11,247 nt of DNA from Candidatus Gastranaerophilales bacterium (GTDB taxonomy: Bacteria; Cyanobacteriota; Vampirovibrionia; Gastranaerophilales; Gastranaerophilaceae). The stretch's first letter is position 1. Every line of letters starts with the position of its first letter. A program made the translations under genes and the position numbers. The stretch spans positions 1 to 11,247 of the forward strand of contig JAJQHF010000141.1 of assembly GCA_021199975.1 (NCBI GenBank), written 5' to 3'. The notes beneath the pieces were generated by a model that saw only the letters and a list, made by a program, of their open reading frames with translations, ran no database searches and was not told the DNA's origin. Of the stretch, positions 1 through 6,159 are shown in pieces.

Positions 1-94
1 TTTCAGAAGATGCATCAAATAAACTAAAACCTAATCGGATTTCACATTCAGCCATTAAATCTTTTTCAAACGCTTCTTCCGATAATTTATGCAT
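1..94 (-). CDS. hsdR: Type I restriction enzyme R subunit, N-terminal fragment (cut by window edge)
   Basis: Only the first 31 codons are present and the gene continues beyond base 1. The start (MHKLSEEAFEKDL...) has the SEEAFE-type opening seen in many HsdR proteins, ahead of their PD-(D/E)XK nuclease domain, but no nuclease or helicase motif lies inside the window. HsdR would be the ATP-dependent DNA translocase and endonuclease of the HsdR2M2S complex. The ATG overlaps the fic stop codon by one base (TAATG). A GGAG Shine-Dalgarno at 105-102, inside the end of fic, sits 7 nt upstream, so translation is probably coupled to fic. The assignment rests mainly on position: hsdM and hsdS are just upstream on the same strand and no R subunit is otherwise present. 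Confidence 0.65.
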   Translation of the reverse strand, partial: MHKLSEEAFEKDLMAECEIRLGFSLFDASSE

Positions 95-1203
95 TAGTTA
101 TCTCCGCCAATAATATCTATTAGTTCTTGAAATGCATACAAATTACTTCTATTGCCGCTTGCTTCTCTTGTTAATTGAATAACATTTTTTTCTGTAAGTT
201 TTTGTAAAATAGAAATTGCGGTTTTTCGATTAGGAATATTTGCAAATTTTGAAAATGTTGTTGTTGAAAAAATTGGTTTTGAAAAAATTGTATCAAGTAT
301 ATTAGCTGTATATTGGGATTTTGTTGTTTCTTGTATAATCATTTTCATATTATGCGAAAGTTCTAATATCTGATTAATCTTAGCAGTATTAACTTTTGAC
401 TGCTCTACAATTGCATTTAAAAAGAATTTAATCCAATCTTGCCAATTATTTTCTGCTGTTATATTTCTTAAATGGGTATAATATTCTTCCCGATGAGTTT
501 CAAAATATTCACTTAAATAGAATATTGGATAAGCAAGATATTCTTTTGAATACAAGAATATAGGGATTAAAAGCCTGCCTAATCGCCCATTGCCATCTAA
601 AAATGGGTGAATAATTTCAAATTGAGCATGAACTATCGCCAATTGTATAAGTAAATCTTCAAAATCCGAATTAATAAATTTTTCCCACTCATCAAGATAA
701 TCGATAATTTCATTAGGTGAAGGAGGCACAAAAGAAGCTGTTTCTATTGTTGAATTTTTAGGACCTATCCAATTTTGGATTTTCCTAAATTCACCTCTGG
801 CTTTATTTTCCCCTCTTACTCCACTTAATAAGACCTTGTGTATATTTCTAATCATATTAAGATGTATAAAAGGTCGTTCTTGAAGTAAATCTGTTGCATA
901 AGCCATAGCAGAACGATAGTTAAGGACTTCTTGAATTTCTTGATTTTTATATGTATTAAAACTTTCACCTGCATCATGTTGCAAAACTTCGGTAAATGTG
1001 GCCTGTGTTCCCTCTATTTTAGACGACATTGTTGATTCTTTTGTTGTCATTGGTGCTAAAAGGATTTGGGGATTAACCAAGTGACTTAAAGCTCCATTAT
1101 AATTTGATAATGCAGAATGTGATTTACCTATGAGAGATATAAATTGTGTAAAATCAATCTCTATATCAATTATTTTTTTAGGTTTTGATGGTGTATAAGT
1201 CAT
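94..1203 (-). CDS. fic: Fic-domain protein (probable AMP-transferase) with C-terminal winged helix
   Basis: A 369-aa protein of the Fic_N + Fic + winged-helix type. The Fic core motif HPFLDGNGRLGR is complete at residues 199-210, with catalytic His199 and the ATP/Mg-binding GNGR. An inhibitory motif of the form (S/T)xxxE(G/N) lies at residues 60-65 (SSKIEG, Glu64), before the Fic core. This is the class II arrangement, in which Glu blocks ATP gamma-phosphate binding. The segment around 155-163 (SFVPPSP) fits the target-binding flap. Residues about 296-358 look like a winged helix, suggesting DNA binding. Such enzymes transfer AMP from ATP to Ser/Thr/Tyr of a target protein; the target here is unknown. 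The start at 1203 is chosen because GGAGG (1212-1208) lies 4 nt upstream and because the promoter would leave no room for the 24-codon upstream extension. The gene sits between hsdS and hsdR and shares one base with hsdR. Family assignment is firm; biological role is inference. Confidence 0.93.
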   Translation of the reverse strand: MTYTPSKPKKIIDIEIDFTQFISLIGKSHSALSNYNGALSHLVNPQILLAPMTTKESTMSSKIEGTQATFTEVLQHDAGESFNTYKNQEIQEVLNYRSAMAYATDLLQERPFIHLNMIRNIHKVLLSGVRGENKARGEFRKIQNWIGPKNSTIETASFVPPSPNEIIDYLDEWEKFINSDFEDLLIQLAIVHAQFEIIHPFLDGNGRLGRLLIPIFLYSKEYLAYPIFYLSEYFETHREEYYTHLRNITAENNWQDWIKFFLNAIVEQSKVNTAKINQILELSHNMKMIIQETTKSQYTANILDTIFSKPIFSTTTFSKFANIPNRKTAISILQKLTEKNVIQLTREASGNRSNLYAFQELIDIIGGDN

Positions 1204-1222
1204 ATTACCTCCAGTTAAGACA

Positions 1223-1251
1223 ATTATACCACCAATATGATTTGTGTGCAA
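1223..1251 (-). promoter_or_regulatory. Sigma-70-type promoter for fic-hsdR
   Basis: On the minus strand, -35 TTGCAC (1251-1246) and a perfect -10 TATAAT (1228-1223) are separated by exactly 17 nt. Transcription would begin near 1216, giving a short leader that still contains the GGAGGT ribosome site at 1212-1207. The -35 element is embedded in one of the repeated 10-bp boxes (1242-1251), so a protein bound there should block RNA polymerase. The promoter would let fic and hsdR be expressed independently of hsdMS. Confidence 0.7.
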
Positions 1252-1345
1252 TTTTTCAGTCGTTTTTACACGCAATTAAATTTGCATGTAATGAAGGTAA
1301 CACAAAATAATTTGTGTGTAATTTTGCAAATATTATTACATACAA
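1242..1345. repeat. Operator-like array of five TTGYRTGYAA boxes, including two inverted pairs
   Basis: Five copies fitting TTGYRTGYAA occur in 104 bp: 1242-1251 (+, TTGTGTGCAA), 1275-1266 (-, TTGCGTGTAA), 1282-1291 (+, TTGCATGTAA), 1312-1321 (+, TTGTGTGTAA) and 1345-1336 (-, TTGTATGTAA). The first and second, and the fourth and fifth, form inverted pairs, each with a 14-nt spacer and offset from each other by exactly 70 bp. The first box covers the -35 of the fic promoter. The arrangement looks like binding sites for a dimeric regulator. The Fic winged helix is the obvious local candidate, but that link is inference. Confidence 0.6.
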
Positions 1346-1390
1346 GGACTTATATGAGCGTTTTTTCAATTGAATTTGAATATAAAAGCA

Positions 1391-2563
1391 TTATTTAATC
1401 TCCAAATTTTCAACATCAATTTCGCCTGAAATTAAGTGGGGAAGGAGTATGTCACGAGTTCGTTTTAAATTCATGTTTTTATGTTTCAAATGGTTTATAG
1501 TTGCCATTAGTGGTATTATTATTTTTGAATAACATTCAGCTAAACTGTTAGTAGGTAATATAACCTTTTTCGCTATTAAATCATTCCAATGTCTTTTATA
1601 TTCTTTGGTTTCTATCAAACTATCTATCAAATAATATAAAAATGCTATAGGAACAATCTCGGATGTTATTGGAATAACATTTGGTCCAATAGAAAAATTC
1701 TCTACCAGCATTTGCATTTTACTTGTATGGTCACCAAAAATAATTAAAGGTTTTTTTGGAGTTGCGTAAAAATCTGGTGTGTTATTATGAAAACCTAAAA
1801 ATTCGGCAGTTGACTGATCTATAACTATAGTATCCCCATTGGGTAAAACATTATCTTGTGTATATTTATTTTTAGATTTTAATCGTTTTAATAAAACTTC
1901 AACAGCTATAACATTCCAATCGCTTGGGATTTTGCCGAGTTCGGAGTCTTTGAAAGTCGCATTTTTAGCCCCCGGAAATTTGAAATCCACAAACCATTCC
2001 TTATAGATTTTCTGTGCCATTTCTTCTAAAATTTTGATTCGTTTGTTGTTGTTTTCAATCAAATCATCGTAATTTGATAAGATTTTGGCTATTTTTTGTT
2101 GAACATTTACATTTTCTATTATTTTTATTTCAAAATTTCTTAATAAATTTAAAGAAATAAAAGGTTGTGCTGCTCCTTGTTTTATAGATTTTATTTTGTC
2201 TTGAAAACTTGAAGATAGCATGTAGTAATATAGATATAAATTGTTAATTTTTTTATTATCTGGTTTTATAAGTGCAACATTTTTTATACTAAATTCTTTC
2301 ATTGTATTAACATACGCAAGGTCTCCAATGCTTCCAATATTTGCAAATAAGATATCACCATATTCTGGTTTTGAACGAGAAATTACTTTTAAATGGTCTT
2401 GTAATGATATATAATCACAATTTTCAAATTTAATATAACCTTGATTAATATCTTTACCTTTTATCAAAGGATAACCTTTTGTTAATAATCTTGGAGAATC
2501 ATGTGTACCATCAGTTACAAGAATACATAAATTTTCTAATTTAACTTGTTTTAATTTTCCCAT
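1391..2563 (-). CDS. hsdS: Type I restriction-modification specificity subunit (HsdS)
   Basis: A 390-aa DNA-recognition subunit with the usual two-half layout. The first target-recognition domain spans about 1-140 and ends in the GAAQPFISLNLL-type boundary (120-131). It is followed by the conserved central helix (about 145-185, QKIAKILSNYDDLIENNNKR...) ending in KEWFVDFKFPG. The second target-recognition domain runs about 200-335. The C-terminal helix closes with RDILLPHLISGEIDVE (360-375), the classical HsdS ending. The two domains together define a bipartite target; its sequence cannot be read from the protein by eye. The ATG at 2563 is preferred over a GTG at 2572: AGGTG lies 6 nt before it, and it starts 1 nt after the hsdM stop. 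Length is normal and the gene looks intact. No second hsdS copy or inversion repeat is visible nearby. Confidence 0.95.
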   Translation of the reverse strand: MGKLKQVKLENLCILVTDGTHDSPRLLTKGYPLIKGKDINQGYIKFENCDYISLQDHLKVISRSKPEYGDILFANIGSIGDLAYVNTMKEFSIKNVALIKPDNKKINNLYLYYYMLSSSFQDKIKSIKQGAAQPFISLNLLRNFEIKIIENVNVQQKIAKILSNYDDLIENNNKRIKILEEMAQKIYKEWFVDFKFPGAKNATFKDSELGKIPSDWNVIAVEVLLKRLKSKNKYTQDNVLPNGDTIVIDQSTAEFLGFHNNTPDFYATPKKPLIIFGDHTSKMQMLVENFSIGPNVIPITSEIVPIAFLYYLIDSLIETKEYKRHWNDLIAKKVILPTNSLAECYSKIIIPLMATINHLKHKNMNLKRTRDILLPHLISGEIDVENLEIK

Positions 2564-2564
2564 T

Positions 2565-4148
2565 TCACACACCTAACAACTGTTTTATGTTATGTGCAAT
2601 TTTTGCTTCAAGGTCTTTTGAGTCTTTGTTCAATTTTTCTAATTCAGAATTCAATTCAGCCAGTTTTTCTTCAAAGACATAATCTTCTTCTTCGGCTTCC
2701 TTTACTCCGACATAGCGTCCGGCATTTAAGCTCCAGCCTTGTTTTTCTATTTCTTCAAGAGTTGCAGCTTTGCATAAGCCTTTAACGTCTTGATACTTCT
2801 CATCAGGGAAGTTTGCAAGTGTTAATTTTTGGCTGCCCCATTTATACTCAGGTTTTTCACTGCGATAAAGTTTGACTATATTTGCAATAAATTCAATTTG
2901 TTCATCCGTAAATTCTCTGTGTGCTCTATCTATTTGAGTATATATTTCTCTTACATCAATGAATAAAACTTTGTTTTTTCTATCTGTGTTTTTCTTTCCT
3001 TTATCTAAAAACCAGAGAGTGCAAGGCAATGTTACGTTATGGAACATATTACTTCCGACTGATACCATAACATCAACGGCATTATCTTTAATAATCTTTT
3101 CTCTGATAATTTGTTCGGTTTGTCTGGCATCACTTGCCGAATTCGGCATTACAAATCCTGCTCTTGCGTTTTCTCCTTCTTTTGGAGTTTTTAAAGCCGA
3201 ATAAAACATCTGTATCCATAAATAGTTTGCGTTATCTGCTTTTGGCAGCCCAAAAGGAAACCTTTTATCTCCTTTTAGTCTTTCTTTATCAACTCCGTCA
3301 ACATTAAAAGGTGGGTTTGCTAAGACAAAATTATACTTGCCGACTGAATCAAAAACATCATCATAAAAACTGTTTGCTTGTTTTACATCACCTTCAAGCC
3401 CGTGTACTGCAAGGTTCATTTTACACCAGCGGACAGTTTCTTCTGTTTTTTCTTGACCTTCAACCGTAATTAAATCATTAACGGACTTATCTTCATTCTT
3501 ATTCTCTCTTTTTGCAAATTCAGCAGTTTGAACAAACATACCGCCCGAACCGCAAGCAGGGTCATATACGTTGCCCTTAAACGGTTTCATTACTTCAACA
3601 AGAAGTTTTACCAAACAAGTTGGAGTATAAAACTCTCCGCCTTTTTGACCTTCCGAACTTGCAAATTTTCCTAAGAAAAATTCATAAACTTTGCCGAATA
3701 CATCCCCATTATCTCTATCAAACTCTACATTGTTAAATACTTTCATTGTAGAAATCAATAAATTATCAGGAATTCTTAAATATCCTTTTGGTAAAATCCC
3801 TTTTAATATTGGGTTTTGTTCTTCAATTAAAGACATGGCTTCATTTAAAGCTTTCCCGATACTTTCGCCTTCGGGAAGATTTAAAAGATAATTAAAAGAA
3901 GCCTTTTGGGGTACAAATAAAACACCTCTTGCCTGATAAGCATTCTTTTCATCAAAAGCTCTGCGAGAAGATGTTTTCATGCTTTCAATTTCAGGCTTTG
4001 CTTTTTGAAATCTGTAATCTGCAAAACGTAAAAATATTAGTCCCAAAACAGGTGTTGAAAACTCATTATATTTTAAACTGGAATTAGCACGCAAATCATC
4101 CGCTGTTTTCCACAATTTGTTCTGAAAATCTCTTATATCAAAAGCCAT
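2565..4148 (-). CDS. hsdM: Type I restriction-modification DNA methyltransferase subunit (HsdM)
   Basis: A 527-aa N6-adenine methyltransferase that transfers a methyl group from S-adenosylmethionine to adenine in the target defined by HsdS. It opens with an HsdM_N-type helical region (about 5-130). The GGEFYTP signature lies at 170-176. The SAM-binding motif I DPACGSGGMF lies at 196-205, and the catalytic motif IV NPPF at 278-281. The end (about 481-520) is a charged heptad-like helix (EEKLAELNSELEKLNKDSK) consistent with docking on HsdS. Length is typical of HsdM. The ATG has a GAGGT site (4158-4154) 5 nt upstream and a promoter just before that. It is the first gene of the hsdM-hsdS-fic-hsdR operon; its stop is 1 nt from the hsdS start. 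Confidence 0.97.
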   Translation of the reverse strand: MAFDIRDFQNKLWKTADDLRANSSLKYNEFSTPVLGLIFLRFADYRFQKAKPEIESMKTSSRRAFDEKNAYQARGVLFVPQKASFNYLLNLPEGESIGKALNEAMSLIEEQNPILKGILPKGYLRIPDNLLISTMKVFNNVEFDRDNGDVFGKVYEFFLGKFASSEGQKGGEFYTPTCLVKLLVEVMKPFKGNVYDPACGSGGMFVQTAEFAKRENKNEDKSVNDLITVEGQEKTEETVRWCKMNLAVHGLEGDVKQANSFYDDVFDSVGKYNFVLANPPFNVDGVDKERLKGDKRFPFGLPKADNANYLWIQMFYSALKTPKEGENARAGFVMPNSASDARQTEQIIREKIIKDNAVDVMVSVGSNMFHNVTLPCTLWFLDKGKKNTDRKNKVLFIDVREIYTQIDRAHREFTDEQIEFIANIVKLYRSEKPEYKWGSQKLTLANFPDEKYQDVKGLCKAATLEEIEKQGWSLNAGRYVGVKEAEEEDYVFEEKLAELNSELEKLNKDSKDLEAKIAHNIKQLLGV

Positions 4149-4169
4149 ACTCTACCTCATTTTTCAATA

Positions 4170-4198
4170 ATTGTATTAAGAAATATTAAGAAAGTAAA
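4170..4198 (-). promoter_or_regulatory. Probable promoter of the hsd operon
   Basis: On the minus strand, TTTACT (4198-4193) and TACAAT (4175-4170) are separated by 17 nt, placing transcription start near 4163 and the hsdM ATG about 15 nt downstream with GAGGT between. Directly upstream, ATCTCAG (4201-4207) and CTGAGAT (4245-4251) form a spaced inverted repeat that could be a regulator site. Each -35/-10 hexamer has one or two mismatches to consensus. Confidence 0.5.
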
Positions 4199-4494
4199 TC
4201 ATCTCAGCGCTTGATTTTATTGAGTCAGAATAAACATAAGATGACTGAGATATAATATTTAATTGACGCTCAAGATAGCTTTTTACTAAAAACATGACAG
4301 AAAAATACATACAATATTTATAACTTCTGATGAAACCGAACAATTACAAATCAATGAAATTGCAATTAATAAAGCTAAATACTCATATATAGAAAACAAG
4401 AAACATATCTTAATTCATATAATTAGGCTTTAATTCAAATCAAAAAACGGACACAAAAAGGGCATAATAAAATTTATAATTTCTGAAAAAGTCT
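4199..4494. other. Intergenic stretch without a convincing gene
   Basis: Between the hsd promoter and the tRNA there is no open frame with a start codon and ribosome site. It holds the ATCTCAG/CTGAGAT inverted repeat (4201-4251) and a stop-free plus-strand frame of about 47 codons (4290-4433) with protein-like composition but no start. It also holds a single near match to the fic-region box at 4305-4314 (ATACATACAA). A short T run (CTTTTT on the minus strand, about 4490-4485) follows the tRNA 3' end without a clear hairpin of its own. Confidence 0.6.
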
Positions 4495-4568
4495 TAGCTG
4501 GGGAGAGGTTCGAACTCTCGACCTCACGGGTATGAGCCGTGCGCTCTCGCCAACTGAGCTACCCAGCC
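4495..4568 (-). tRNA. tRNA-Met (anticodon CAT), elongator type
   Basis: The minus strand folds as a complete 74-nt cloverleaf. Acceptor arm is GGCTGGG/CCCAGCT with a G1-U72 wobble, D stem GCTC/GAGC, anticodon stem CACGG/CCGTG with loop CTCATAC, a 5-nt variable loop, T stem GAGAG/CTCTC around TTCGAAC, and discriminator A73. The anticodon CAT means Met or, after lysidine modification, Ile. Initiator features (three GC pairs GGG/CCC in the anticodon stem, mismatched first pair) are absent. The anticodon arm and G1-U72 resemble the elongator tRNA-Met of low-GC Gram-positives. The 3' CCA is not encoded, so it must be added by nucleotidyltransferase. The 3' end points at the hsd operon. Confidence 0.95.
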
Positions 4569-4584
4569 AAAAGTTATATTTATT

Positions 4585-4610
4585 ATTATATGCTCAAAAA
4601 AAAATTACAA
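4585..4610 (-). promoter_or_regulatory. Likely tRNA-Met promoter
   Basis: A perfect TATAAT lies at 4590-4585 on the minus strand, with 16 bases between it and the tRNA 5' end. The best -35 candidate, TTGTAA (4610-4605), is only 14 nt from it, or 17 nt from the overlapping AATAAT, and is separated by a run of nine T. The -10 is good; the -35 pairing is uncertain. Confidence 0.4.
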
Positions 4611-4689
4611 TACCTTTATTTCTTATAAATATTTATAAACAAGCCAAATAAGTTTTATAGAGGCTAATGTATTTTTTTTACAAGCGGAT

Positions 4690-4695
4690 TATAAC
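4690..4695 (+). promoter_or_regulatory. -10 element abutting the start codon; possible leaderless transcript
   Basis: TATAAC at 4690-4695 ends 8 nt before the ATG at 4704, so a transcript from it would begin at or within a few bases of the start codon. No Shine-Dalgarno-like sequence is visible upstream of this ATG, while other genes in the window have one or are translationally coupled. No good -35 is seen at 16-18 nt. Confidence 0.3.
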
Positions 4696-4703
4696 TCTTT
4701 ATT

Positions 4704-6035
4704 ATGAATAACAATTGTGTAAACAAACTATTAATATCTTTATGTTATAGTACGAAGTTAGAACCTGACATTTGGACAAAAGAAAGAACTTACCATTCTA
4801 TCGGCTGCTTTAATTCAAAAAAATGGGTTGCGAATATAATACCTTTTGAACTGTTGGAAAGAAATTTAAAACAAACAGTTGATAGCATTGCTACATTATG
4901 TGAGAGCAATATTTTTTATGAAAAATTCCCTGATTTTATAGAAACTCCTGATTATGGCGATAATTGGGGAAGATTAGCTAATTATACAGAATTAAATAAT
5001 CGTGCAATAGCAAAAATGAATTCTGACCGTACTTGCTGCGGAATTTTCAGCTGCATAAAGCTGCTTCCTGCAATACCGCCGTCTGCTAAAAGCTGGGCAA
5101 ATTGTGTTATTATTTCTCAAATTTTTCCTAATATATACGGCGACAGCTATAATAAAGGTCCTTTTGAAGAAAATTCAATTTATGGTATTAAACTAAACGC
5201 AGGGTACAGCAGAAATATTATCGATTACGGTATTACTGATAAAATTTCACCCGAAGAACAATTGAAAGCTTTTAACGATTTATCCCATTTCAGAGGAATT
5301 AAAACCGGTTTTAGAACTGTGATTTCTGCCGATCAAATAAAAGTTTCTTATCCTGATAAAGAAGATGAAACTTTTAGCTGGTGCAATCCCGAGCATGTAG
5401 AAATATATATAAATGAAAGCGTAAAATTGATGAATTTGGGCTTTGAAGCTATGTTTATAGATTCAGCAAAACATATAGGCGGCTATGACTGCGAACATTA
5501 TACAGGGGTCGGAGATTTACCCGAATATCATCAAATGCAGTATATATTAAACGAAATCAGAGCAAGAAGCGGAAAAACAACTATCAGCTTTGCAGGTGAA
5601 AAAAGCAGCGACGATTTTGAAAGATACAGATTAATGGGACTTAATGCCGGAACTGATTTTATTACAGGTGATGATTTTTATGCGGTAAAAGAATTATCCG
5701 AAAAATTAAAATATAACAGAGTCTATGCGCCTGGTGTTGAAATTGAAAACGATAATTATGAAGGCGGTATAAGTTACGAACAGCGTCTTAACAGAATTAA
5801 CACGGCATTATTTGCATATTACCGTGCAAGCGATAAACTGCCGAGTTTTATGCAGACAAATGATTTATTTCCGCTCAGATATGATACTAATACTCATCAT
5901 ATAATGATGACAAATCCGTCATATTCGCAAGACGGCTCGGCTGAGAGCCATTGGGAAAATCTTTTTGCAAAAGATGACGGAAGATTTTATAACCATAAAG
6001 TTGCTGAGCTTTTTGCTCATGCTCTTTGTTTGTAG
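4704..6035 (+). CDS. Putative (beta/alpha)8-barrel protein, divergent alpha-amylase (GH13)-like
   Basis: A 443-aa cytoplasmic protein with no signal peptide or membrane segment. It is not recognised with certainty. Residues 246-257 (GFEAMFIDSAKH) resemble GH13 conserved region II (GFRxDxxKH), with Asp253 as nucleophile and Lys256-His257 kept. FAGE at 296-299 resembles region III, with Glu299 as acid/base. FMQTND at 382-387 resembles region IV (NHD), with Asp387 as third carboxylate. GIKTGFRTVISAD (198-210) could be the region I strand. However, the Arg two residues before the nucleophile, invariant in GH13, is Phe251, and the region IV His is Asn386. It may therefore be a distant or altered glycosidase, or another barrel. 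An in-frame TAA at 4692 and lack of other starts fix the ATG. It diverges from tRNA-Met and is followed by a large inverted repeat. Confidence 0.5.
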   Translation: MNNNCVNKLLISLCYSTKLEPDIWTKERTYHSIGCFNSKKWVANIIPFELLERNLKQTVDSIATLCESNIFYEKFPDFIETPDYGDNWGRLANYTELNNRAIAKMNSDRTCCGIFSCIKLLPAIPPSAKSWANCVIISQIFPNIYGDSYNKGPFEENSIYGIKLNAGYSRNIIDYGITDKISPEEQLKAFNDLSHFRGIKTGFRTVISADQIKVSYPDKEDETFSWCNPEHVEIYINESVKLMNLGFEAMFIDSAKHIGGYDCEHYTGVGDLPEYHQMQYILNEIRARSGKTTISFAGEKSSDDFERYRLMGLNAGTDFITGDDFYAVKELSEKLKYNRVYAPGVEIENDNYEGGISYEQRLNRINTALFAYYRASDKLPSFMQTNDLFPLRYDTNTHHIMMTNPSYSQDGSAESHWENLFAKDDGRFYNHKVAELFAHALCL

Positions 6036-6042
6036 AAAACAA

Positions 6043-6136
6043 GTGCAAGGGAGGTAAAAGATTAAAATTTGAATAACTTGAAAAAATAATTATTTTTGAA
6101 CGGAATACAAATTTTAATTTTTTACCTCCCTTGCAC
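6043..6136. repeat. 29-bp near-perfect inverted repeat forming a long hairpin
   Basis: Arms 6043-6071 and 6108-6136 are complementary over 29 bp with one exception: G6060 faces T6119, which still pairs as G-U in plus-strand RNA. The 36-nt loop holds its own A/T palindrome centred near 6089. The outer part of the arm is GC-richer (GTGCAAGGGAGGT) and the inner part AT-rich. The left arm contains a Shine-Dalgarno-like GGGAGGT and the right its complement. No T tract follows the right arm, so it is not a standard intrinsic terminator. It could be an mRNA-stabilising or processing hairpin, or a small MITE-like element. It lies in the 124-nt gap between the barrel and ferritin-like genes. Confidence 0.85.
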
Positions 6137-6159
6137 GTTAAATTTAGAAAGGAAAAAAT

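Noticed and set aside
1204..1275. A 24-codon upstream extension of the fic reading frame
   Set aside because: It would place the start upstream of the -10 and -35 of the best promoter, it lacks a ribosome site, and the ATG at 1203 has GGAGG at proper spacing.
1391..2563. Phase-variable hsdS shuffling cassette
   Set aside because: Only one full-length hsdS is present, with no partial copies, inverted repeats or recombinase in view.
2564..2572. GTG start for hsdS overlapping the hsdM end by 8 nt
   Set aside because: The ATG at 2563 has AGGTG 6 nt upstream and gives the usual HsdS opening; the GTG adds only three residues.
2594..3891. Plus-strand open frames opposite hsdM (2594-2785, 2959-3204, 3691-3891)
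   Set aside because: They are antisense to a gene with intact methyltransferase motifs and show low-complexity translations without ribosome sites.
4495..4568. Initiator tRNA-Met
   Set aside because: The anticodon stem lacks the three consecutive G-C pairs of initiators, and the first acceptor pair is G-U rather than a C-A mismatch.
6043..6136. Ordinary intrinsic terminator
   Set aside because: No T tract follows the stem in either direction; the T run lies inside the stem.
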